A program made the position numbers and the translations under genes. This document shows, piece after piece, positions 17,062 through 25,613 of a DNA stretch of 60,946 nucleotides. This DNA is from an uncultured Chthonomonadaceae bacterium (GTDB taxonomy: Bacteria > Armatimonadota > Fimbriimonadia > Fimbriimonadales > Fimbriimonadaceae). The DNA lies in the NCBI GenBank assembly GCA_946479035.1, contig CAMLDW010000010.1, positions 1 through 60,946 on the forward strand, given 5' to 3'. Every line of letters starts with the position of its first letter. Within the stretch, counting starts at the first letter, position 1. The notes below the pieces were generated by a model. It saw only the letters and a program-made list of their open reading frames with translations. It did not search any database and was not told the origin of the DNA.

Positions 17062-18323
17062 TGGCGAAGAAGTACCAGGCGCCGCGCGGCACACACGACG
17101 TCCTGCCAGCCGACGCCCCCGCATGGCAGTTCGTGGAGCGGACGTTCGGGGACCTCGCGGCGCTCTACGGCTACCAGGAGATCAGGACGCCGGTCTTCGA
17201 AGACACCGAGCTGTTCGTGCGTTCCAGCGGCGAGACGAGCGAGATCGTCACCAAACAGATGTACGAGTTCACAGACAAGGGCGGCCGAAGCGTCACGCTG
17301 AAGCCGGAAGAGACCGCCCCGGCGGTCCGCGCCTACCTCGAACACGGACTCGGCCAGCCAGGACAAGTGACGCGGCTCTGGTACCTCACGCCGATCTTTC
17401 GCTATGAGCGCCCGCAGAAGGGCCGCTTCCGCCAGGCGCACCAAGTCGGGCTCGAGCTGATCGGGACCTCCTCGCCGGCGGCCGACGCGGAGATCATCGA
17501 GGTCACCGTAGAGTTCTACAAGCGGCTCGGGCTGAACGGGCTCAAGGTGCTGCTCAACTGCATCGGCCGCGCCGGCGCACGCGCGAAGTTTGGTGAGGCT
17601 GTGCTCGAGCACATCAATGGCTGGCTGAAGGACCAGACGCAAGAGGCGCAGGAAAAAGCAAGGAAGAACCCGCTGCGGCTCCTCGACACGAAGGACGAAG
17701 ACCTGCTCAAGGTGCTGAAAGGCGCGCCGCGCGTGCTCGACTTCCTCGACGACGACAGCCGTGCGCACTTTGAGGGCGTCAAGAAGTCACTGGATGAGGC
17801 AGATGTTGCCTATGAAGTGCGGCCCGACATCGTCCGGGGACTCGACTATTACACCGACACCGTCTTCGAAGTGCAGAGCGACGCGCTCGGCTCGCAGAAC
17901 TCGCTCTGCGGCGGTGGGCGGTACGACTGGCTCGTCAAAGAGCTGGGCGGGCCGGACACGCCGAGCGTCGGGGTGGCGATGGGCATCGAGCGAGCGGTCA
18001 TGGTGATGCAGGAAGGCGGCACGGCCGTGCCCCAGAGCCCTCTTCCGGTGTTCGTCGTCTCTGCAACCGAGGGCGCACGCTCTGCCGCGACCAGCGCCGC
18101 CAGAGAGCTGCGGGCCGCAGGCATCGCCGCGCTCACCGACATCGAAGCGCGGCCGCTCAAGCACCAGATGAAACAGGCGGACCGCTCGGGCGCGCGGATC
18201 GCCGTGCTGCTCGGCGACGAGGAGATCGCCCAAGGCTGCGCGACGATCAAGGACCTGAAAACTGGCGAGCAGCAGAGCGTACAGCGTTCGGAGATCGTAA
18301 AGGTACTGAGAACGAACCGATGA
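17061..18323 (+). CDS. hisS: Histidyl-tRNA synthetase
   Basis: This class II synthetase charges tRNA-His. It has 420 residues, typical length. The N-terminus has the family start YQAPRGTHDVLP, motif 1 includes YGYQEIRTPVFEDTELF, motif 2 is LKPEETAPAVRAYLEHG and FRYERPQKGRFRQAHQ, the histidine-binding loop is VRGLDYYTDTVFE, and motif 3 lies near VGVAMGIER. The C-terminal anticodon-binding domain (from about residue 325) is present. The ATG overlaps the aldolase stop, and the gene's own stop overlaps the next ATG. Confidence 0.97.
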   Translation: MAKKYQAPRGTHDVLPADAPAWQFVERTFGDLAALYGYQEIRTPVFEDTELFVRSSGETSEIVTKQMYEFTDKGGRSVTLKPEETAPAVRAYLEHGLGQPGQVTRLWYLTPIFRYERPQKGRFRQAHQVGLELIGTSSPAADAEIIEVTVEFYKRLGLNGLKVLLNCIGRAGARAKFGEAVLEHINGWLKDQTQEAQEKARKNPLRLLDTKDEDLLKVLKGAPRVLDFLDDDSRAHFEGVKKSLDEADVAYEVRPDIVRGLDYYTDTVFEVQSDALGSQNSLCGGGRYDWLVKELGGPDTPSVGVAMGIERAVMVMQEGGTAVPQSPLPVFVVSATEGARSAATSAARELRAAGIAALTDIEARPLKHQMKQADRSGARIAVLLGDEEIAQGCATIKDLKTGEQQSVQRSEIVKVLRTNR

Positions 18324-19195
18324 AGCGCGCACTGCTCTTTCTCACCGTGGCGGCGTGCGGCATCGTTCGCGCCCAAACGCCGGAGGTCGCGATCTTCGCG
18401 GACCTGCGGCCGACGTGGTTCGTCGAGACGGGCGACCAGAACCGGATCCGTTGGTACGATCCGCACGGCAACTACAGCGTGATCGGGTTCCACATGGTCC
18501 TCGAGACCGGCAACGTCGTGTACGTCACGCAGCGGTTGGAGAGGGTCGACAACGGCGGCGACCCCGACTCGATCGACGAGGCGTACATCGAGAGCCGCGG
18601 GCTCTGGCGCATCGGCAAGCAGTACCTGCCGTTCGGCCAACAGGACATTCTGCGGGAGACCGTGCCTGCGCTGCGCTACGACACGCAGCTGCTTTTCGAC
18701 GCGATCCCGATCTCGATCGCCGTCAGCGACAACCGCGAGGGCCTCACGCACGGCATCGTCGCGCGCATCGGGGGCGACCTCGGCGTGAGCATCGCGACGG
18801 GCGACAACTTCGGGATCCAGGGGAGCTCTCTGACGCAGTTCCGTCGCCCAGTGGATGCGCCGGGCCGCGGGCGCGGGTACAAGCGCGCGGTCGGGCTCGA
18901 CACGAAGTACGGCTGGCGCGGCGGGGTCGTAGAAGCCGAGTGGCTCATGCTGTTCGACGGCAACACCGCGCTCGACGCAGAACAGAACCTGAGCGACCTC
19001 CGCTATCGGTTTACCACGAAGGGAACGAACTTCCCCGTGACGCTCGGCTGGTCGCGCTCCTGGGACCAGCACAAGGACTGGTACAGGGCGTTCATGGAGA
19101 TCCCCGTCGGCACCAAGGTCGTGTGGGAGCCGTTCGTGCGGATCCAGGGCCTCAACTGGCAGGACTTCGGACTGACCGCGAGGATCAGGCTGTGA
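18320..19195 (+). CDS. Porin-like outer-membrane beta-barrel protein
   Basis: The protein has 291 residues with a clear signal peptide (LLFLTVAACGIVRA, cut near AQT). The rest has alternating hydrophobic strands rich in aromatic residues and Gly, as in small OprO/OprP-like or phosphate-selective porins: GLWRIGKQYLPFG looks like a barrel strand plus turn, and it ends in DFGLTARIRL, although a terminal Phe is missing. The ATGA overlap with hisS implies coupling. The ligand is unknown. Confidence 0.65.
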   Translation: MKRALLFLTVAACGIVRAQTPEVAIFADLRPTWFVETGDQNRIRWYDPHGNYSVIGFHMVLETGNVVYVTQRLERVDNGGDPDSIDEAYIESRGLWRIGKQYLPFGQQDILRETVPALRYDTQLLFDAIPISIAVSDNREGLTHGIVARIGGDLGVSIATGDNFGIQGSSLTQFRRPVDAPGRGRGYKRAVGLDTKYGWRGGVVEAEWLMLFDGNTALDAEQNLSDLRYRFTTKGTNFPVTLGWSRSWDQHKDWYRAFMEIPVGTKVVWEPFVRIQGLNWQDFGLTARIRL

Positions 19196-19887
19196 AGGTC
19201 CTCTTCGGCCCAGTGCAGATCGTCGCGCTCGTCCTGGCGGTCGCGGGGATCTTCCTCGGGCAGTCCGCGCTCGTCGCGCTGGGTGTGGTCGGATGGCTCG
19301 GTGCGGCCGCGGTCGGCGTGATCAAGCAGACGGGAGCGGCGCGCAACGCCCCGGAGCTGAAGCCCGAGTCGCGGATCCTGATCAGGCCGTTAGAGGACCT
19401 TCGCAACGACATCCTCAAGCTCGTCGAAGAGAACCGGACGAACGCGTCCGTCACGGTCGTCGGTCGGGAGGCGCTCAACGAGGCCGACGAGCTGATCCGC
19501 CGCGCCGAGACGTTCGCCGCGTCGCTCGGAAACGTGAAGAAGACCAAGAACGCGCTCTACGAGTCGCAAAAGCAGATCGAGCTGCTCAGCGAAACGCTCG
19601 CCAAGAGCCAGTCCGAGAAGGAAAAGGAGTCGCTCCGTCAGGCGATCGGCGCGCGGCAGGAGGAGGCGGCATCGATGCAGAAGGCGCTCGACTCGGTCGA
19701 CGCGACGCGCGCAAAGATCAAGGACGCCGAGGGCGAGCTGCAAGGGATCAAGTCGCAGCTCACCACGGCCGCGCTCACAGGCCAGCCGGACAGCCTGGAC
19801 ACCGAAGGGCTCAGCGGCATGGTCGGGCGCATTCGTTCTCTGTCAAGCTCCATCGAAGAGGCGGAAGGGATGAAGGAACGGACCTGA
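19192..19887 (+). CDS. Membrane-anchored coiled-coil protein
   Basis: The protein has 231 residues from GTG 19192 inside the end of the porin-like gene. Two N-terminal hydrophobic segments (IVALVLAVAGIFL and ALGVVGWLGAAAVGV) are followed by a long charged coiled-coil-rich region (about residues 60-200). It probably sits in the inner membrane with a cytoplasmic rod. It overlaps the J-like gene by 1 nt, so the two may act together. No family is recognised. Confidence 0.7.
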   Translation: MKVLFGPVQIVALVLAVAGIFLGQSALVALGVVGWLGAAAVGVIKQTGAARNAPELKPESRILIRPLEDLRNDILKLVEENRTNASVTVVGREALNEADELIRRAETFAASLGNVKKTKNALYESQKQIELLSETLAKSQSEKEKESLRQAIGARQEEAASMQKALDSVDATRAKIKDAEGELQGIKSQLTTAALTGQPDSLDTEGLSGMVGRIRSLSSSIEEAEGMKERT

Positions 19888-20315
19888 TGAGCACGGGGCG
19901 ACGCGCTTACAACCTGTTGCGCGCCTACGTCGGGCGCGAATGGGACCGCATCAAGAACTGGGAACGGCTCGATGCGCTCAAAGAGCTCGACAAGGAGGGC
20001 GAGACTGTTCCACCGACGGAGCCGGAAGCGCCAGAGCCGGACCCGAACAAGACCGTCGTGTACATTCCCGAAGGCACCACGCGCGAACAGGCAGCGGCGC
20101 ACGTGTTGGGAGTGAAGGATGGCGCTGGGTTTGCGGAGATACGGCTCGCGTTCGTCAAACTCAGCCGTCGGAGCAGCCCCGACAACTTCAAGGCCGGGAC
20201 GCCGGAGCGCGACCAGGCGCGCGACATCTACCGCAAGGTCCACTGGGCGTACAGGACCCTGACCGACGGAATGTCGGACTCTGAGAAGCGGTTCGGCTCA
20301 CTCGAGATCGACTGA
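19887..20315 (+). CDS. J-like domain protein lacking a canonical HPD
   Basis: The protein has 142 residues. The C-terminal half (about 60-140) has the helical layout of a J domain: GVKDGAGFAEIRLAFVKLS, then SSPDNFKAGTPE where helix II-III would meet, and IYRKVHWAYRTLTD. The catalytic His-Pro-Asp appears as Ser-Pro-Asp, so DnaK stimulation is doubtful. The N-terminus is charged and then proline/acidic. Together with the preceding membrane coiled-coil gene it may form a scaffold pair. Confidence 0.6.
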   Translation: MSTGRRAYNLLRAYVGREWDRIKNWERLDALKELDKEGETVPPTEPEAPEPDPNKTVVYIPEGTTREQAAAHVLGVKDGAGFAEIRLAFVKLSRRSSPDNFKAGTPERDQARDIYRKVHWAYRTLTDGMSDSEKRFGSLEID

Positions 20316-20434
20316 CGCTGCCTTGAGCCCGCGCTGAACGCCTCGACCGAGCCTCGCCCGCGCATCCTTGCGAACCCCTCTTCCAATTGCGATCTGTTGG
20401 AGTTCTCGACGCACACGAACAGCGCACAGCACCG

Positions 20435-21385
20435 TCACACAGCCTCTGGCCTAAAGCGCGACCAATCGCCGAGGTACATCACCTCTTCTTCGAGCTGCAC
20501 ACCGAACCTCTCGCGCACGGTCTTCTTCGCGTACTCGGCGAGCTGTCGGATCGTCGCGGCCTTCGCCCCACCGACGTTCACGATGAAGTTCGCGTGCTTC
20601 CTGGCGATCATCGCTTTGCCGTAGCGGAACCCGCGCAGCCCGACTGCCTCGATCAAGTATCCCGCCGGCACCACGCCAGCCTCCTTCATGCGCACGGGCA
20701 GGGTCTCGAGCGAGGCCGCGAGCTCTTTGTCCAGCACGTTCTTGAAGAAGCTGCCCGCGCTGGCCGGAGGCGGCTGCTTGCTGATCCGCTGCCTCTGGTA
20801 GTCGCGCGCCTCGTCGTACGAAGTCTTCATGCTCCCCTTGGGCATCTTGAACCTCGCGCGCACGAGCGCGCACTGCGGCGGGTCGTCGCGCCGCAGGAGG
20901 GAGTCGCGGTAGGAGAAGTGCATGAAGGACGGCTCCACCCACTGCCTCTTGCCTTCGTACACGACCTCCAGGCCGGAGAGGAACTCCGAGATGTTGCTCC
21001 GGTACGCGCCGGCGTTGCTCACGAGCGCGCCGCCGAGAGAGCCAGGGATTCCCACTGCGAACTCCAGCCCTTTCAGGCCCGCCTGCACGGTCTTGAGGAA
21101 GAGGTCTTGGAAGGCGCACCCGCAGTCCGCGGTGACCTCCCCCTCGCGCACTTCGATGGAGGACGCCGCGTTCAGCACCGTGAGGCCCTTCACGCCGTCG
21201 TCGGAAGGAAGCACGTTGCTCCCTGAGCCGAGGACAGTCGTGTGCAATCCCTCTCCCTGCGCGAAGCCCGCGACCTGCGCGAGCGCGTCCGCGTTGCGCG
21301 CAAAGAAGAACAGCTCCGCACTGCCACCCGCGCGCAGCGTCGTGTAGGGCGCGAGCCGCACCGCCTTCTTCATCTGGTCACGCAC
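20435..21385 (-). CDS. murB: UDP-N-acetylenolpyruvoylglucosamine reductase MurB
   Basis: This FAD enzyme makes UDP-N-acetylmuramate for peptidoglycan. It has 316 residues. Visible motifs are TTLRAGGSAELFF, the FAD-binding GSGSNVLPSDDGVKG, GIPGSLGGALVSNAGAY, the catalytic serine region PPPASAGSFFKN, and YLIEAVGLRGFRYGKAMIARKHANFIVN (type I or II cannot be set by eye). The GTG start at 21385 has GGAGGA 4 nt upstream and overlaps the end of tsaB by 8 nt, showing co-translation. It is outside any mur-fts cluster. Confidence 0.95.
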   Translation of the reverse strand: MRDQMKKAVRLAPYTTLRAGGSAELFFFARNADALAQVAGFAQGEGLHTTVLGSGSNVLPSDDGVKGLTVLNAASSIEVREGEVTADCGCAFQDLFLKTVQAGLKGLEFAVGIPGSLGGALVSNAGAYRSNISEFLSGLEVVYEGKRQWVEPSFMHFSYRDSLLRRDDPPQCALVRARFKMPKGSMKTSYDEARDYQRQRISKQPPPASAGSFFKNVLDKELAASLETLPVRMKEAGVVPAGYLIEAVGLRGFRYGKAMIARKHANFIVNVGGAKAATIRQLAEYAKKTVRERFGVQLEEEVMYLGDWSRFRPEAV

Positions 21386-21944
21386 GGTTTCCTCCGGTCA
21401 CCCGAGGATCCTTCGCTCTGCTGATGCTGGGCTCTGAGACGTAAAGCGGTAAGAGCTGCTCCGGGGCGACGGCAGCGAACGGGAACAGCGCCGCCGCGCG
21501 ACTGGCCAGAGGCAGGCGCTGGTCTGCCATGGCGCTTCCGTACCCTGTCGCGCCGCTTGGAACCGAGTCCACGACGGCGGGCTCCTTGCCAGGCGTTCGC
21601 ACGTAGAACTCGCCCTTGCGGCTAGGCACCACGACCGTGCTGGTCGGGTCGATCAGGTCGAACGACGAAACTCCAGCGGCCTGCGCGCGCATGGCGAAAG
21701 CCATCGTCTTGGCGATCGTCACGCCGACCTTGACTCCAGTAAAGCTCCCCGGCCCGAGGTCTGCGACAAACATCCGAACGTCGCGGAGCGAAATCCCGCG
21801 CTGCCGCATCATCTGTTCGAGCAGGAACAGGCAGACACCGCTCGCCCTCTGGTTCGCGTCCTGCGCGCCCTCTGCGACGAGCTTGCCGCCGTCCAGCAGG
21901 GCGACGCTGGCGAGTGGGCTCGAGGTGCTAAAGACGACGGTCAC
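21378..21944 (-). CDS. tsaB: tRNA threonylcarbamoyladenosine modification protein TsaB
   Basis: TsaB pairs with TsaD and TsaE to make t6A at position 37 of ANN-reading tRNAs. The 188 residues begin VVFSTSSPLASVALLDGGKL, the ASKHA phosphate-1-like loop, and contain DLGPGSFTGVKVGVTIAK, the family hallmark. The C-terminal lobe is short, as usual for TsaB. The GTG start overlaps the stop of the upstream secreted-protein gene. tsaD and tsaE are not in the window. Confidence 0.9.
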   Translation of the reverse strand: MTVVFSTSSPLASVALLDGGKLVAEGAQDANQRASGVCLFLLEQMMRQRGISLRDVRMFVADLGPGSFTGVKVGVTIAKTMAFAMRAQAAGVSSFDLIDPTSTVVVPSRKGEFYVRTPGKEPAVVDSVPSGATGYGSAMADQRLPLASRAAALFPFAAVAPEQLLPLYVSEPSISRAKDPRVTGGNRA

Positions 21945-22990
21945 TGCGCGATCTCGACCGCCAAGTAGTCGCGAAGCTTTTCCATCGCTTTGCGGTCCGA
22001 TTCGAGCGCTGTTGCAGAGCTGCTCGAGTAGTCGATCTGCCAGACGATCGTACCGAGGGTGCCGACGATGTGCCACACGCAAGCCTCGGCCCCTTTCTCG
22101 TCCTTGCCGGTGCGCAGGGTGCTGGCGACCAGCGAGCCGGACTTCATCACGGTCGGGGTCTGGTCCGTGCGCAGCGCCACGATAGAAAAGCGAGTCAGAG
22201 CGGACTCGCTCGCCTCGTTCAACACAGAGGCGAGCTGCGATCGGCCCCCAGCCGAGAACTTGATCTGGACGGTCCCCTTCAGCTTTTCGTTTGCGATGAC
22301 CGTTGCGTCGCCGTCCACCTTCAGCGTCCACCCGTCGGGCATGTATACGTTTATCGCGTTACCGAGCGCGGAGACGTGCGCGACGTTCTTGGTGCGGACG
22401 GGGATGTTCGTCTTCGCGTCTGGCTTGAGGGCCGTGATGCGCTGTCCGCCGGAGCCGGTGGTCTGGCTGCCACCGTTGCGGTTGGGGTCCTCGGCCATCG
22501 GCAGTTCGCCGTTTGTCGTCCTAAGGCTGAGCAGCACCGCTCGCCACGCGTCCTCCGCCTCTTGCGCGGTCTTTGCGCTCGAGTTGACGCGGAAGTTCAG
22601 CTTGTTGTCGGTCGCGGTGTAGAGCAGCCCGACAAAGATGCTCATCTCCTGCGCGCCTTCTGTGTAGTCGATCCGGCTCAGCAAGAGCGGCACGCCGAGG
22701 ATCGTCTCCTCCCACTGCCGGGTCATGTGTCGCGCCATCTGAAGGGTCACCTCTTTTTGAAGGCCCTGCCACACGTCCTTGCCCTGGCGGAACGACGTGC
22801 GGAAAATCTGCACCACCGCTTTTGAGCCGTCGGAGAGGGGGATCTCAAGGTCGGTCGAGTACTTCTGCTTCTTGAGGGTCCACGAGGCCGGGTGCTGGAA
22901 AATGAGGCCGAGATCGTCGTCACGAAACGTCTTGGCCTGTTGAGCGCCGCCCAGGACGCCCACGACGATTACCGACGCGATCAAAGACAT
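21941..22990 (-). CDS. Secreted protein of unknown function
   Basis: The protein has 349 residues. I chose the ATG at 22990 because AGGTGGGT lies just upstream and because it begins with a signal peptide (LIASVIVVGVLGGAQQ). The body seems to hold two related halves: FQHPASWTLKKQ and MPDGWTLKVDG look like the same beta element, as in PsbP/MOG1-like proteins that start with 'P-x-x-W'. A periplasmic binding role is a guess. It is first in an operon with tsaB and murB. Confidence 0.7.
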   Translation of the reverse strand: MSLIASVIVVGVLGGAQQAKTFRDDDLGLIFQHPASWTLKKQKYSTDLEIPLSDGSKAVVQIFRTSFRQGKDVWQGLQKEVTLQMARHMTRQWEETILGVPLLLSRIDYTEGAQEMSIFVGLLYTATDNKLNFRVNSSAKTAQEAEDAWRAVLLSLRTTNGELPMAEDPNRNGGSQTTGSGGQRITALKPDAKTNIPVRTKNVAHVSALGNAINVYMPDGWTLKVDGDATVIANEKLKGTVQIKFSAGGRSQLASVLNEASESALTRFSIVALRTDQTPTVMKSGSLVASTLRTGKDEKGAEACVWHIVGTLGTIVWQIDYSSSSATALESDRKAMEKLRDYLAVEIAQ

Positions 22991-23101
22991 ACCCACCTGT
23001 GAGACGTGCGGAAGCTGGCCTCCGCTTCGCACCGTCCCTCCCACAAGCTACCACGAACGCGCTGGAATCCGAACGCCGACACAGGACTCACCGGCCCTGG
23101 G

Positions 23102-23107
23102 TAGCAT
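23102..23107 (+). promoter_or_regulatory. -10 element TAGCAT, 6 nt before SIS gene start
   Basis: TAGCAT is followed by CGTTCG and GTG 23114, with no ribosome site, predicting a leaderless mRNA. Confidence 0.55.
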
Positions 23108-23113
23108 CGTTCG

Positions 23114-24058
23114 GTGCAAGCGGGCCATCGCATGGAGCGCGAAATGCGGGAGCAGCCCGCGGTGGTCGCCTCGAACGCCGAGCGCTACCTCGAAGAGCTG
23201 AGGGGCGCGCTCCGTGGCCGCAAGTTCGAGATGGCGCTCCTCGCGGCCCGGGGCTCATCCGACAACGCCGCTCTCTACGCCCGCTATCTGATCGAGATCA
23301 ACCTGGGCATCCCGGTCTCTCTGGCCGCCCCTTCGGTGATCACGAAGTTCGGGACTGACATGAGCTACCCGCGGTGCCTGGCGATCGGCATTTCGCAGAG
23401 CGGCGCTGCGCCGGACGTCAGCGAAGTGCTGGCTCACCTGCGGTCCAAGGGCCACGCGACCCTGGCCATTACCAACACGGCCGGCTCGCGCCTGACTCAA
23501 GTCGCCGAGCACACGCTCTTGTTGGGGGCCGGCGAGGAGTCCTCGGTCGCCGCGACGAAGACCTACACGGCCTCTTTGCTCGCGCTCTACCAGCTCGTCC
23601 GCGCGCTCGGGGCGAAGCTTCCCGCGCCCCAGCTTCCCGACGACGCTTTCCTCGCAAGCGCGGACGCGGCTGCGCAAGAGGCATGCAAGCACGTGCTTCG
23701 AAGCTCGATCGTGTTCGCCCTGGCGCGCGCCTACAGCTTTTGCTCGGCGCTGGAGACGGCGCTCAAGCTGATGGAGTGCGCGCTCTTGCCGTGCAAGCCG
23801 TTCTCGACTGCAGACTTCGAGCACGGCCCGAAGGCTCTCGCCACCCACGGCACAGCCGCGCTCGTTTTCGGCGACGTGCCGGAGAGCCTGGCCGACAGCG
23901 GCTCATCCATAGTCCAGTTTCCGCGAACGTCCACCGCCGAGTGCCAACCGATGTTCGACGCGCTCTTCGGCCAGTGGCTCGCCCTGCACGCGGCGCGCGC
24001 CCGCGGCCTCGACCCGGACAAGCCGCAAAACCTCTCCAAAGTCACAAAGACCGTGTAG
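23114..24058 (+). CDS. SIS-domain protein, GlmS isomerase-domain-like
   Basis: The protein has 314 residues with two SIS domains and no glutaminase domain. It has ARGSSDNAALYARYLIE, GISQSGAAPDVSEVLAHLR and SSVAATKTYTASLLALYQL, and ends with GLDPDKPQNLSKVTKTV, the same closing pattern as GlmS. It probably isomerises or deaminates an amino-sugar phosphate (AgaS/GlmS-like), and could feed amino-sugar use with a nearby esterase, but no specific substrate can be read. It is convergent with acyP, 1 nt apart. Confidence 0.85.
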   Translation: MQAGHRMEREMREQPAVVASNAERYLEELRGALRGRKFEMALLAARGSSDNAALYARYLIEINLGIPVSLAAPSVITKFGTDMSYPRCLAIGISQSGAAPDVSEVLAHLRSKGHATLAITNTAGSRLTQVAEHTLLLGAGEESSVAATKTYTASLLALYQLVRALGAKLPAPQLPDDAFLASADAAAQEACKHVLRSSIVFALARAYSFCSALETALKLMECALLPCKPFSTADFEHGPKALATHGTAALVFGDVPESLADSGSSIVQFPRTSTAECQPMFDALFGQWLALHAARARGLDPDKPQNLSKVTKTV

Positions 24059-24059
24059 G

Positions 24060-24323
24060 TCAGCGTGTTGGCCCGATCCGGAACGCGACCTCTTCGACTG
24101 CGCTGCACTCTTGAGAGCTCACTGACTGCACGAACCCCGGCCCTTGCGCCAACAGGTCCAAGAACCGGCCCACGGACTCGCCTTGCGCCACGCCTTCTAC
24201 AGCGCCGTCCCGCGTGTTCCACACTTCTCCGACGAGGCCGAGCGACTCGCCCACGCGCACCGCGTATGCCCGGAACCCCACGCCCTGCACTCGCCCGAGG
24301 ACGCGGAACGACGTCGCCGTCAT
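24060..24323 (-). CDS. acyP: Acylphosphatase
   Basis: This 87-residue enzyme hydrolyses acyl phosphates. The fold signature is clear: RVLGRVQGVGFRAYAVRVGE carries the phosphate-binding loop and catalytic Arg, and LGLVGEVWNTRDGAVEGVAQG carries the Asn of the second motif. It overlaps the end of nadE by 4 nt (ATGA) and is therefore second in a two-gene operon. Confidence 0.93.
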   Translation of the reverse strand: MTATSFRVLGRVQGVGFRAYAVRVGESLGLVGEVWNTRDGAVEGVAQGESVGRFLDLLAQGPGFVQSVSSQECSAVEEVAFRIGPTR

Positions 24324-25198
24324 CGTTCGACGCCCTGGTAGTCGACAGGGCGAAGGTAGAACTCGTGCAGGCCCGTGTCGCTCAGCATCGCCACCGTCGG
24401 CAGGTGCCTCTTCCAGTGCGTGCCCGCGACCTTTTTGCGCACGAGCCTCACTTCCGCCTCAGAAAAGCCCTCCGCGACCAGCTTTGCCTCGCTCCACCCG
24501 ATGAGAGTCCGCACGAGGATCCGGTCCGCCCTGTCGAAGCTGATCCCAAAGTCGCCTTCGTCGGTCTGCCCTTTCACAAGGTCCGCAGTCGGCACTTTCG
24601 TGACGATCACCTCCGGCACCCCTAGCTCTCGCGCCAGCGCCCACACCTGGGTCTTGAAGAGGTCGCCCAGCGGGTTGATCGGCGGCGCGTCGTCCGCGTG
24701 CCAAGTGAAGTAGCCGAAGAACCGCTCCGTCTTGTTCCCTGTGCCGATCGGCAGCGCGCGCAACTTGGCCGACTGGTCGAACAGGACCGTCGTCCGGCTG
24801 CGCGCACAGACGTTTCCAAGCCGGTTTGGATCCATTTCCGGCTCGTGTGCCCTAAAGTAGCCGTCCACCATAGGCGTGATCTCGATCGTGCGCTCGTTCA
24901 CTCCCAGCGCGTCGACGACGAGCTGCGCGTGCGTGAGCGACTCCGCCGAAGACAGAGAGTAAGGCAGACGGAAGCAGAACACGTTCTCCGGACCGAACGC
25001 GCGCGCGCAAAGATACGCCGCCACCGCCGAGTCCACGCCACCGCTGAGACCCAAGACCGCGCGTCCGATCCCGCGCTTGAGCTGGCACTCGTCCTTCAAG
25101 AACTGCACGAGCCAGCGCGCGACGAGGCCCGTCTCCAGACGCAACAAAGGGTCTGGCCCAGGGGCGGGTTCAGCCTGCCGAAATACCGGGATCGGCAC
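24320..25198 (-). CDS. nadE: NH3-dependent NAD+ synthetase
   Basis: The enzyme adenylates nicotinic acid adenine dinucleotide and amidates it to NAD+. It has about 292 residues from GTG 25198. The PP-loop ATPase motif GLSGGVDSAVAAYL is at about residues 45-60; further down are GNVCARSRTTVLFDQSA, GTGNKTERFFGYFT and DLVKGQTDEGDFGISFDR. No N-terminal glutaminase domain is present, so ammonia is the direct nitrogen source. A TACGCT hexamer lies 7 nt before the GTG, supporting this start over the longer frame to 25276. Confidence 0.93.
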   Translation of the reverse strand: MPIPVFRQAEPAPGPDPLLRLETGLVARWLVQFLKDECQLKRGIGRAVLGLSGGVDSAVAAYLCARAFGPENVFCFRLPYSLSSAESLTHAQLVVDALGVNERTIEITPMVDGYFRAHEPEMDPNRLGNVCARSRTTVLFDQSAKLRALPIGTGNKTERFFGYFTWHADDAPPINPLGDLFKTQVWALARELGVPEVIVTKVPTADLVKGQTDEGDFGISFDRADRILVRTLIGWSEAKLVAEGFSEAEVRLVRKKVAGTHWKRHLPTVAMLSDTGLHEFYLRPVDYQGVER

Positions 25199-25307
25199 GC
25201 CCCAAAGCGTACCTGCGGGCCGGAAAAGTCCCGATTTGCCCCGCAAAGCCCCACATAGGTCCCACTCGCGCGACACCGGCTAGACAAGTGCCTTTAGAAT
25301 AGTACAT

Positions 25308-25329
25308 CAGCCCGAATCTGCTCGGGCTG
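25308..25329 (+). promoter_or_regulatory. Leader hairpin before small membrane protein gene
   Basis: CAGCCCGA and TCGGGCTG form a perfect 8-bp stem with a 6-nt loop (ATCTGC), 17 nt before the ATG at 25347. It is too close to the start and lacks a T-run for a plain terminator; it could shield or expose the ribosome site. Confidence 0.4.
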
Positions 25330-25346
25330 GGGCTTGGAGTTCAAAC

Positions 25347-25568
25347 ATGAAGGTTGCGAAAGTCGTCGTCGCGATCATCTTGACAATCATCGCCGTTTCT
25401 ATGGCCTGGTGGCTTTTGACCAGCGTGTTCGGGCTGCTCTTCGGCCTGATCAAGTCCATCATCGGCCTTGCGTTCGGCGTTGCAGTGATCGGCGGCCTGG
25501 GCTGGGTCATCCTGCGGCTCATCGGACGGAAGTCGCTCTCCGGCGACAAGTACGAGTCGCTCCCCTAG
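25347..25568 (+). CDS. Small two-helix membrane protein (73 aa)
   Basis: The protein begins with a helix (VVVAIILTIIAVSMAWWLL) and then a second hydrophobic stretch (IIGLAFGVAVIGGLGWVIL), closing with a short charged tail (GRKSLSGDKYESLP). TGGAG lies 7 nt before the ATG. It is a single gene between nadE (divergent) and the penicillin acylase. No family is recognised; YtxH-like or stress-induced small membrane proteins look similar only in layout. Confidence 0.65.
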   Translation: MKVAKVVVAIILTIIAVSMAWWLLTSVFGLLFGLIKSIIGLAFGVAVIGGLGWVILRLIGRKSLSGDKYESLP

Positions 25569-25601
25569 ACGGGCCTCCCCAGTTCCACCTTGTGTGCGGG
25601 C

Positions 25602-25607
25602 TAAGAT
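25602..25607 (+). promoter_or_regulatory. -10 element TAAGAT, 6 nt before penicillin acylase start
   Basis: TAAGAT is followed by ATCGCC and then ATG 25614, the leaderless arrangement. Confidence 0.55.
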
Positions 25608-25613
25608 ATCGCC

